From Ascidia mentula (taxonomy: Eukaryota; Chordata; Ascidiacea; Phlebobranchia; Ascidiidae): 64,000 bases of DNA. The position numbers and the translations under genes were made by a program. Below, piece by piece: positions 35,909-44,727 of this stretch (the first letter of the stretch is position 1; each line of letters starts with the position of its first letter). The notes under the pieces were generated by a model. That model searched no databases, was not told where the DNA came from, and worked only from the letters and a program-made list of their open reading frames with translations. The stretch covers positions 21,392,501-21,456,500 of the forward strand of contig OX387200.1 of NCBI GenBank assembly GCA_947561715.1, read 5' to 3'.

Positions 35909-36415
35909 TTATGCTTGGTTTGTTTGCGTTTTGATTTTTTTTTCTATTTCTTCTATCAACTGGCTGGGGGTTCGAAAGAACCAAGAGTTTTTCTTGTATT
36001 TTCGGGATGTAACCTTTGAGGCAGGAAAAAGCACATGGAGATGCAGGTGTTCTTCACTGATGAATGGAGGATAATGAAACCCGAATCTTCCTTCAACCTC
36101 AACATTATTAGCATCACATAATCCACGTTCTATCAGGAATTGTTTTCCAAACTGGAACATATTTTTGATAAGATCAATGTGTTCTTGAGTACTTAAAGCT
36201 TTTGGATTTTTCACATGCCAGCATGGAATCACAAGGTAGTGATGGACAACAGTTGGCCTGTGATCTCTAAAAACTGCAAGATCTTCATTGTGCAGTAGCA
36301 CTGAAGACAACTCCGATGTCCTTGCCTTCTCTTCAGTAGTATGGATTGGAGCCAATGATTTGATAATGTCACAAAATGTACACTTGCGTTCAAGCAGTTT
36401 CACAGTGTCAGACAT
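35909..36415 (-). CDS. HINT3: HIT-family hydrolase, HINT3-like (copy 1)
   Basis: An intronless frame of 168 residues. It carries the HIT-domain order CTFCDII, LAVFRDHRPTVVHHYLVIP, HVKNPKAL and GFHYPPFISEEHLHLHVLFP, the last holding the catalytic HxHxH triad. It ends with SWFFRTPSQLIEEI, which matches the HINT3 C-terminus. HINT3 proteins are nucleoside phosphoramidate/acyl-adenylate hydrolases. The second copy lies 190 bp upstream on the same strand. Compared with copy 2 it has an insertion after the first Cys pair and differs at most surface positions, so the duplication is not recent. A start at the first Met gives the expected N-terminal length. Confidence 0.93.
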   Translation of the reverse strand: MSDTVKLLERKCTFCDIIKSLAPIHTTEEKARTSELSSVLLHNEDLAVFRDHRPTVVHHYLVIPCWHVKNPKALSTQEHIDLIKNMFQFGKQFLIERGLCDANNVEVEGRFGFHYPPFISEEHLHLHVLFPASKVTSRKYKKNSWFFRTPSQLIEEIEKKIKTQTNQA

Positions 36416-36605
36416 AATATAGTAAATTGCAATGATTCACTTAGCCTACATCTGAAATTATACAACAATGCACTTAAAACAAATGTTTGTGAGGATAGGT
36501 TAAAAATATAATATGAACGTTATTAATAGGTTAAAAATAAACAATAGCACAAATGCCACCCAATAACACTGGTACAGTTACAAAAAATAGGAGTATAAAA
36601 AAATA

Positions 36606-37061
36606 CTATTTGTTTAATTTTTCAATAAGCACTTCTGGTGACAAAAAGTACCATGTATCTTTTTTAAACAAATGAGAGTTAATGAAACTTAATTGTGAAC
36701 ATGGACTAATCATGTGCATATGAAGATGTTCAACACTGATAAATGGGGGCACGTGAAACCCATAGCGGGCGTCATTTACTGCATCCGGGGCTGTTTCGGC
36801 AAGAAAGGTTGAGCCAAACGCGTACATTTCCTTTATAAGTTCTGCATGATCTTTTCCGTTGAGAGTTTTTGGGTTCGTGATGTGTTTTCGTGGAACCACG
36901 AGATAGTGGTGAGCAGAAGCTGGTCGAATGTCGCTAAAAACGACGTAATTCTCATCCCATTTCAGGATTTTCGGGTCTTTGCATCCTTCTGTGTTTTCAA
37001 TGCTTCGAATTACTTCACAAAAAACACAGGCTTTGACTTCTGAAGACCACCAGCTCCCCAT
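36606..37061 (-). CDS. HINT3: HIT-family hydrolase, HINT3-like (copy 2)
   Basis: An intronless frame of 151 residues, tandem to copy 1. It shows ACVFCEVI, VVFSDIRPASAHHYLVVP, KHITNPKTL, GFHVPPFISVEHLHMHMISP with all three histidines of HxHxH, and DTWYFLSPEVLIEKL at the end. The spacing and C-terminal block identify the HINT3 branch of the HIT superfamily rather than HINT1, FHIT or aprataxin. It starts MGSWWSSE: the Gly at position 2 raises the possibility of N-myristoylation, but the following residues make this uncertain. Both copies keep the catalytic residues, so both are probably active. Confidence 0.94.
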   Translation of the reverse strand: MGSWWSSEVKACVFCEVIRSIENTEGCKDPKILKWDENYVVFSDIRPASAHHYLVVPRKHITNPKTLNGKDHAELIKEMYAFGSTFLAETAPDAVNDARYGFHVPPFISVEHLHMHMISPCSQLSFINSHLFKKDTWYFLSPEVLIEKLNK

Positions 37062-38041
37062 GGAGCATTTATTGTATTAAAGATTTACTTGGGCGCAGTA
37101 ATAACACCAACTAGATTTTATAAAAAAAATTCACATTATTTCCCTGCCAAGAAAAAAATACTAACTTTCATGCATGACTGGCTACAAGTTAAATGACATA
37201 AACGTATTTATCCGGACTAATCATTTCGTGTACGCAGCGTGGAAGATAATGTTATCTTTGCTAAAATAAATTTTAAACGCCCAAATTTTTCAAAAAAACA
37301 TATAGATGAGTTCTAACGAAGTAATAATACCATATTTCGCTAATATACATGCAGCAATTATGTACAATTCTCGCAGGGACAACGCAACACATTAGTTTGT
37401 GGCCTACCCCAAGGGAGAAGTGGCTGCAGCGTCATCAACTCAACTTAAAATAAACCGTTGATGTTGTTTAGGAGAAAAAAATTGTTTTCCAGTGATTGTG
37501 CGATGAACAACACATATGTATCATGAAAAGTGGGGCATTAAAATATTCATGTTAAAATATACGCCTTTGTTTTACGCCTTTAAATACGTCACATAAATCA
37601 ACTATATGCCGCTGACATATAAGTGAACAAGGTAGCAACCAAGGATACATGCTATTGTGACAGCACAATCACCCTTGTCGGGGTGGTCAGACGGAATAAT
37701 ACTAAATCCTTTGTATATTATTTCACTTTGGTTTTCATGTTTGGTTGCGATCACGTTTCGCGTCCGCGCTCATTCTTTTCTTTCACCTAACAATTACAAC
37801 AAAACCTTTTCAAACAGGTGCTTTGTAAGGTTGTATTGCGCCAGCAACATGTTGGTGGTGTAATTGCCAGACCAAGGCAACACCGACAAATCCATGTGGA
37901 CTTGATAGTAAAAGTATGCGCAGAAAAGAATTATTTTAACACGATTTGTTCGTTCATGTACAGATATGATGTTGTTTCACTTAAAATACCACTCAAAAAT
38001 GAGATAAAACAAGGATTGAATGTAAGCTTGTTGCGAACAGA
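37062..38041. other. Intergenic, divergent promoter region of HINT3 copy 2 and the nucleotidyltransferase gene
   Basis: AT-rich; open frames at 37657-38051 are short and unrecognised. The sequence just before 38042 may include 5' UTR of the nucleotidyltransferase gene. Confidence 0.5.
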
Positions 38042-40933
38042 ATGGATGTGAGCCAGGAAGAAGAACGTCTTGTTGAAAAACTAAAAGAAATATGTGATTC
38101 TGAAGGGAGGAAAAAAGATGACGAGGCAGCTCGTGAGGCAGCTTATATTTTTCACGACTTGGGAAAAATTTATGAAGAAAAAAGTCCGGACAAAATTGCG
38201 TTAATCCAGAGCGCAACTTTGTACAACGCAGCGTTGGTTCGAGTCCCAAACGAACCAAAATTTCTACGCAGTTTAAAGCAATTGTGCGGTCATGTTTTGA
38301 ATCTAGCGCATGGTAAAGAAGAAGACCTGGTAGAGTTAAGCAAAACGTTTAAAGAAGAGTTTGTAAAATTAAGAGAACGTGTCGGTTTGCAATTGGACGA
38401 GATTGAAGTGTTATCGAGAGAGTTAAGTCGAGAAGAAAAGTTGTCGCGCATTGATGTTATGCAACGAATACAGAATGAAATAACTGAAAAGTACAAGAAC
38501 ATAATAGAACGTATTGTTAACCGTTGCTTAAAACTTCTTGGTACACGTCCGTGTCGTTTCGCATTGGCGGCCATGGGTTCACTTGCCAAAGGAGAAGTTA
38601 CACCTTATTCAGACATAGAGTGTTTCATTCTTTTAGAAGATCAAAGCAAAGAATTTCTTGAACAGCGGACCGAGTACTTTCGATGGTTTGCCGTCATTTT
38701 TCAGGTAGTTTTGATTAACTTTGGGGAAACTCTTTTACCATACGTTTGCATACCGACTCTAAACAACACATATACATCCGACCCTGAAACGAGAAAAAAG
38801 TACAACTGGTTCTACGATGTTTATACACCTTCGGGTGTCTCGTTTGATGGCATGGCCCCGTTTGCATGCAAAACGCCTCTTGGGCGTCAACATGCAACAC
38901 CACTGAAACCTTGGAAAACAGAGTTAATAAAACCTGTTAGTGAAATGCTTAAATACCTGGAGACGGAGGTAGACTGGAAGAATGGTTATCACCTGGCCGA
39001 AATGCTCACTCAAACTTGCTATTGTTGTGGCAATAAGGAAGTTTATGACATGTTTCAGACGAAAAGGTTAGAGACAGGCAACATTGACATGTGGACAGTC
39101 ATATTGGAGTTGTTCAAACACCTAAAATCTTTGACATTCGTCAATTATCATGTTGATCATGCGTCTGTTGATGTTAAAACGATTTCGTACAAAACGCTTA
39201 TGAACCCCTTGTACCTATTGGCTTGGTTTCACGGAATCTACTTTGCCGAAAGTTACAACGTGGTTGACGAACTTGTTAAAAGAAAATTTTTGCAACCACC
39301 CGATGCAGAACAAATTAAATTTGCCATTGCCGTTTCTCGAGAACTTCGTCTTAAAGTTTACAACGATCGTCAAGCTCAAGTTGATGATTATAACATGAAA
39401 GAAAAATTAATCTGCGGAAGACAGAATAAAATTTTCAGAAAACCTATCACACTTGTTGGCACGGACAACCTGGCATCATGTTTGGCAACTGCACTTTCAT
39501 TGTCATATTCAGTCTATGAACAACCTGAGATTAAACCTGTTAGTCTCGAAACCTATAGATTATATTTAATGTTTTCATTCACAACTATGGCAAGCGAATC
39601 AGAAGCCTTAACCTTTCTAGAGAAACATGAGTACATCGATAAGAATGGAGAATTATTGTCTTCTGGTGACTCTGAAACCGACATCTTTTTATGCCAAGCA
39701 GCACTTCGTTTTATGCCCGAAAGAGCAGCAAGCTTTTTTGAAGAAAATCTTGATGAATCTACTGGAAAGTCCGAATCGGGCGCTGATCTAAATACGAATC
39801 AACCAAATAAACCCGACTTAACATGGGAAGATTTGTTGACAAATTATTCAAAAAAGTTGGAGCGCTACTGTATAAAAACAAAGATAAAAGTCAACATTGA
39901 GATTTGTTTAGAAATGCCTTTTGAGGCATCTGAAGGCGTTCCGTCTCTTTTGTTCCTTGATAAATATTCTAAAGTTAAAAGTTTCAAAATACCTACAGCT
40001 TTCATGGAGAAAACTAGCTCAGTACCAAAATTGTCGTGTAGCTGGTCTGAAGATTTCTGTAAATTTTTGGAGCAAGTTATTCCACGTCGTGAAAAGATGA
40101 AGTTTCAACCCTGGAAGGATTCTACGTGGGTAAAAGAGAAACTTTACATTTTATTCCTTTATCTGGAACTTGGTAAAACGACCAAGTGCATTAAAGTAGG
40201 TCTCCAGTTGTCCAAACACAAAGAGGCTATAAATAACTATGCGGAATTACAAAGAATCGCCATGGGAGTTCCAAATCAGCACGGAAATGATAATTTCATC
40301 AAATGGACTTTCAGTAATGGAATATTTACATTTTTTTCCGGAATCTTGCTTTTGTTCGCGATGAATGGGAAACACTCCTTGAGTATTTTGTACGAAGCAA
40401 TGATTCAACTGCAGCTGGAACCGTTATTTTCCACGTGCAGAAAAATGGTCAAGAATCTAATTTATTGTTGTCTGGAGATAATGTTTTGCAAGGATTGCCC
40501 TAATAATTTTTTGGACAAATACGGAGAAGTTTATGAAAATGACCCCCAATTCACAGAGAAAGAAGGCTTCCTAATGTGGTTGATATTTTGTTTGTTCGTA
40601 AGGAACAACATAAACAAAAAATGTCAAATAAAATCAAACATCAAAGAAAGTATATCACGGAAGAAAGTACTCGGGCTTATCGAGGAACTTCAACAAAAAC
40701 TTCAAACGATTACAGAAAATGGAAATTATACTGGTTTGGAAGACGACTTGATTACTCTCGCTGAGATGTACGGCAAGCTGCATGCCATTTTATATCACAT
40801 AAAGTCAGAAAACTACAAAGAGGGAAGAAAAAGGTTGGCGATATTTTCCAATTACGCACACAAGAAATGTTTCCATAGTCTAAGACATAATATCGAAAAG
40901 TTAGACGAAGAATTGGAAGCAATTGATATATGA
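38042..40933 (+). CDS. Large intronless protein with GlnD/DUF294-type nucleotidyltransferase domain
   Basis: A single open frame of 963 residues. Residues 1-160 are helical and charged, including a TPR-like stretch around ALIQSATLYNAALVRVPNEP. Residues 175-200 hold the polymerase-beta-type nucleotidyltransferase signature AAMGSLAKGEVTPYSDIECF, with Gly179-Ser180 and acidic Asp191/Glu193 spaced as in bacterial PII uridylyltransferase (GlnD) and DUF294 proteins. Residues 375-460 (LMNPLYLLAWFHGIYFAES through AIAVSRELRLKVYNDRQAQV) resemble the helical domain that follows in those families. The C-terminal 450 residues are helical and not recognised. Related proteins occur in invertebrate deuterostomes and cnidarians. 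The substrate is unknown; transfer of a nucleotide to protein or small molecule is an inference. It is very unusual in this window to have 2.9 kb of coding sequence without an intron. Confidence 0.85.
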   Translation: MDVSQEEERLVEKLKEICDSEGRKKDDEAAREAAYIFHDLGKIYEEKSPDKIALIQSATLYNAALVRVPNEPKFLRSLKQLCGHVLNLAHGKEEDLVELSKTFKEEFVKLRERVGLQLDEIEVLSRELSREEKLSRIDVMQRIQNEITEKYKNIIERIVNRCLKLLGTRPCRFALAAMGSLAKGEVTPYSDIECFILLEDQSKEFLEQRTEYFRWFAVIFQVVLINFGETLLPYVCIPTLNNTYTSDPETRKKYNWFYDVYTPSGVSFDGMAPFACKTPLGRQHATPLKPWKTELIKPVSEMLKYLETEVDWKNGYHLAEMLTQTCYCCGNKEVYDMFQTKRLETGNIDMWTVILELFKHLKSLTFVNYHVDHASVDVKTISYKTLMNPLYLLAWFHGIYFAESYNVVDELVKRKFLQPPDAEQIKFAIAVSRELRLKVYNDRQAQVDDYNMKEKLICGRQNKIFRKPITLVGTDNLASCLATALSLSYSVYEQPEIKPVSLETYRLYLMFSFTTMASESEALTFLEKHEYIDKNGELLSSGDSETDIFLCQAALRFMPERAASFFEENLDESTGKSESGADLNTNQPNKPDLTWEDLLTNYSKKLERYCIKTKIKVNIEICLEMPFEASEGVPSLLFLDKYSKVKSFKIPTAFMEKTSSVPKLSCSWSEDFCKFLEQVIPRREKMKFQPWKDSTWVKEKLYILFLYLELGKTTKCIKVGLQLSKHKEAINNYAELQRIAMGVPNQHGNDNFIKWTFSNGIFTFFSGILLLFAMNGKHSLSILYEAMIQLQLEPLFSTCRKMVKNLIYCCLEIMFCKDCPNNFLDKYGEVYENDPQFTEKEGFLMWLIFCLFVRNNINKKCQIKSNIKESISRKKVLGLIEELQQKLQTITENGNYTGLEDDLITLAEMYGKLHAILYHIKSENYKEGRKRLAIFSNYAHKKCFHSLRHNIEKLDEELEAIDI

Positions 40934-41531
40934 TCACAAACTTTTCCAGTTTCACCATTGACCGCGCATTGTTAATTGCATTTCGTAACAACTTGTACAT
41001 ATAATATGTTTTTGAGACTTCTCTTTTAACGCTTGTGTTAGTTGTAAATATACGAATCCTTTTCTTTTTTCCTAAACAAGTCGATGCGAGTCGGAACAAT
41101 AACAGTTGGAACATAAACGTGGAGATCGGGTTTCAGGCGAGTTGGAGAAGTCACAATCGGTCGCACTAAGTTGCCGCCAAACCGCGAATCGACAAAACAA
41201 TCAATTCATCCGCACAAAACCCGACTCACAGAACGTTTCTCTTAATCTACTTGCTGTGGCAAGGAATGTTCCGCAAAATATTTATGAGTAGGAGTGATAG
41301 CGACGAGGTTGGTTGCTTCACATTTCTCAACCTGCACAGGAAATGGTTGCGAAAGTCTCCCAATGTGCAACGGAAAATGGTTACCATGGTATGCAGTCAA
41401 TAAAGAAGCGAATTAAGAGGGCGCAATAACCACGCAACGCAAGATGTGACATATCATGCGAAGTTATATGCATGAGAATAACATAAATTTTTGAAACTTT
41501 TTGCTTTGATATGTTAAATTACCACTTATGC

Positions 41532-41819
41532 CAGAGGAACTTATGGCTCGCGAGTCACATGTGGCTCTTTTGATAACGTAACAATCGTGTTAAGAAATGC
41601 CAGGCGTTATTTCGGTTGCTTGAACTTGTTTGCCAAGATATTACTGTAAATCGATTTGCTTATTAGTACATTTACCGTTGTCTAAAATTGTTGCTTTTGC
41701 TTAAAAATGCCCACGTTAATTGCATTGAGTGTTGAAAATATTATATGGCTCTCACAGAAATACAATTAAAAATATGTTAGCTTTCATGACTCCTTTAGCC
41801 AATGAGGTTCCCGACCCCT
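41532..41819. mobile_element. Non-autonomous hAT-like element, decayed
   Basis: The left part reads TATGGCTCGCGAGTCACATG then TGGCTCTTTT, a motif typical of one large animal hAT group next to its CAGGGGTCGGGAACC end. The right edge carries GAGGTTCCCGACCCCT, the inverse of that end. The left terminus is degraded (CAGAGGAACTTATGG). The length is about 290 bp, with no coding capacity. Confidence 0.5.
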
Positions 41820-42217
41820 TATATGTGCGGTCCCACTAACGTACGTGTGCAGGACAAGTAGTTTCAACTAAAAGCTGTTTGAGAAACTACTTCCGAATGC
41901 CGCACTCCAACCTCATGGATTGCCGCACGACCTGATAATAACTGAGTTAGTTTTTCAGCGCTTTAATGAAAATCCTGAGTACACGAGGGTGTGAGATGGT
42001 TAAAATTTACGACCCCCACATCGACACATGTCCGGTTGCTCTCCCAGGAACGCGCGAGTTGAATCCCGCGGGGTCCAATACAACAGTTAATGACGTCGCA
42101 TTAATAATTCGTGCGCGTAACATCGCGCGAAGTGAAGGAGGAGGTGCGGAGATCGATGTGGAGGATGAATAGAGCAATCAATATGGCACGAGAGACATAA
42201 ACGAGCTTTCCACACTC

Positions 42218-42224
42218 TATAAAA
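42218..42224 (+). promoter_or_regulatory. TATA box candidate 1
   Basis: TATAAAA in the context CTCTATAAAAGACTC, about 570 bp upstream of the neuropeptide precursor start codon and 204 bp upstream of a second near-identical box. Confidence 0.35.
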
Positions 42225-42421
42225 GACTCAGGACACTTGTTCGTCGCGATGCCTCGCCCCGTTCTACGCTCGGGACTCGATCGTTCACTGCTGATGTTGG
42301 CAGGAGAAGCAAAGGTGATGAATTATTAGCGGTGGATCGGTTGGACTTTCGCGGGAAGAGATCGATTATTGCGATAAGGCGTTGATGATCGGGAGCGACA
42401 TTACTTCGCTAATTTTCCGCC

Positions 42422-42428
42422 TATAAAA
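42422..42428 (+). promoter_or_regulatory. TATA box candidate 2, likely promoter of the neuropeptide gene
   Basis: TATAAAA in the context GCCTATAAAAGAGTGCG. Transcription would start near 42450, leaving a 5' UTR of about 330 nt, or less if the acceptor at 42733 is used. Confidence 0.45.
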
Positions 42429-42785
42429 GAGTGCGCTTATCGTCCCCAGTTTGTTTAACGTCTTTCGGTGTGACTCAGTTCACGTATCGAAGGATCAGGT
42501 CCAGGTTTATGCGAATAGTGAAGCAGAAAATGCATCAATAGGTCAGGGTTTCCAAGGATACGACTTTTTATTACGAATAGTTGGAGCCTTGCCTCATGGC
42601 GATGCTGAATCCCAAATAATTGCACATATTTTGAGAAAACGACAACTTTGTTGTTTGTTTTCGTCGCTTTCAGACGTTGTGTTTGCGTTTATTAAAAAAA
42701 AACTACCTTAACCGTCGATTTCCCGTTTTTTCAGAATTTTGTTGTTTGAAATTTCGTGCGCGGAACTGAAAACTTTCACAAGAAA

Positions 42786-44727
42786 ATGTCTTTTCAAGCT
42801 GTCCTTGTTATGGTTTTGTTTATGGCAACCACTCTTGTCCTTGGAGATACACAGAATGAAGGTAAAATAATATTAAATGGCTTTTAAAATGTACATGGAT
42901 TTAACTAAGACTGCTCTTCTGGTACAAATTAACGCAATAATTGTGGTATGTCTGACAGCATACGTAGCACAGTAGTAGAGGAAGTCGTTCTTTGTCAGGT
43001 TTTTGCCGCAGCGTTAACTTTTTAAACTATTGACTTGTACTGAGTGTGACGCGAACTTTGTCCTTGGTTCGTTGCGTTTCGATTCCTCTCCGCCCTAATT
43101 AGTTGTATCACGTAGTCAAGCAAGGTAATCGATTATGAAACGCGCAGATTGACATTTAGAAATTTAAATTGTCTTCACCAATCCAGCAATTCTATAACGT
43201 TATATAACTTTATTTATTTTCAGCACTTTTCGGCGAGGAACCCGATTTTGCGGTAAGAAGTTGCGAACATTTTTGCGGATTCCAGCACGCGTGTTTAACT
43301 ATTTGTGGTCATTTGAAATTTTTCATATTGCAAATTTTCTTTTCTGTCACGAGATTTTTCAATGCGAGTAACAATTATCTTACAGCGTTGTTGCTGTCGT
43401 GTTAATGCAGAGACTGCTTAAGAATAAATTGCCTAAAAGCCGGCACCTCCCACTTGTGCGATGCATTCCAGTGGATGGGTCGAACCACTCGAAAACATTT
43501 CAATTCTGTAACAGCTTTCAATCAAACACTTTGGTTTCATTGTGGGCAAAAATAACACCTTTTTAATGGGCGGTGTAAGGCTCCGTTACGATAAGGGTGA
43601 AGATTACACTGAATAATGGCCCTTGAGACAAGTGTCACATTTTTAAGCATTATTGCAGAGCGACCAAGTCGGCCAACAATTTCTTGAGACGGATGGATTT
43701 TATCCCGAGCTTCTGGCGCTACTTGAAGAGAAAGAACCCGATTATGACGTCGTGGAACAGAGGGCGGCGAGATACGGAAACTCATTTATCCTCAAAAGGG
43801 AACTCGAAAACGTAAAGCTTTATTAACACATGCGCAATTCAATCGGAATTACACATTATACAAAACACAAAACGTACTGACATGTTTACCCGCGAGGAAA
43901 TTTAATGGATATAGATCACGCATAAAGGCCTTACTATTAGGGTTTATTTGGTCTTTATTTACATGGCATTGGTCACTCTTTTCATCGGTCATTTAACGAT
44001 CCACTGAATCGCAGCAAGTTTCGTTAAGATTTTTGAATTACTTTAATTAAGGCTGTATCTCTCTGCTAGTGCCGGGAAATTAACCCTGGTAACTCTTGAC
44101 GTAGTTGATCAGCAGCATTGAGGAAGATGCAACTTCTCCTAATGAGCCCCGGGAGGAGGGGGAGATTGACGAGGAAACCGCGGAGGTGGACAAGAGAGGG
44201 ATGATGATGATGCCTTCAATCGTGAAGAGATTCGGAGGACCTTCCATCCTAAAACGATTCAATGTTCCTTCAGTGATCAAAAGATATTCGAACCCGACCA
44301 TCATCCGACGTCTCAAAGTTCCATCCATCATTAAGAGATCTCCCTCACACAGGAATAAGAAGATGATTATGCCAGCTGTTATCAAGAAAAGCTTCGGATT
44401 CAACCCAGCCATTATCAAGCGTTATGCGGACGATACAAACAACCACGATGACGTAAGCAGTTTAATTTTGCAGATATATTTTTCTGTGTTAAGGAAATAG
44501 TTCGCATTTGATTTATGCCAATGAACCAATTTTATTTGTGTGTGTTGTCGTATGGTATTGAAACGCATCCTATATATATAAAAACGATGAAATAAGAGTC
44601 GTGTTTTTTGTGCTTCGTTTCAACGCAACGCGGTGAGTTTTCAAACTCCATATCCTAATTTCAGGTGGAAGGAACACAAGATGAAGGAGTTAAAGAGAAG
44701 GTGGACGGTTATTACTCCGTTCAGTAA
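42786..44727 (+). CDS. Neurotensin-like neuropeptide precursor
   Basis: Five exons (42786-42861, 43224-43252, 43659-43811, 44105-44452, 44665-44727) give 222 residues. A signal peptide occupies residues 1-20 (MSFQAVLVMVLFMATTLVLG). After an acidic spacer come peptides bounded by dibasic sites: YGNSFIL (74-80, after a single Arg), GMMMMPSIV (118-126), FGGPSIL (129-135), FNVPSVI (138-144), YSNPTII (147-153), LKVPSII (156-162), MIMPAVI (173-179) and SFGFNPAII (182-190). None is followed by a Gly amide donor, so all should have free acid C-termini, as neurotensin (ending Tyr-Ile-Leu) does. From memory, Ciona neurotensin-like peptides (Ci-NTLPs) end PSIL, PSII or PSVI. That makes this an orthologue or paralogue of those genes. 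The product should be secreted from neurons or endocrine cells through the regulated pathway. Confidence 0.92.

Larger units (their letters stand above)
40934..42785. other. Intergenic: hAT-like element and upstream region of the neuropeptide gene
   Basis: It holds a probable hAT-derived element (41532-41819) and two TATA boxes (42218 and 42422) upstream of the peptide precursor. TTTTTTCAG at 42725-42733 could be a 5' UTR intron acceptor. Open frames at 41966-42172 and 42451-42711 are not recognisable proteins. Confidence 0.5.
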
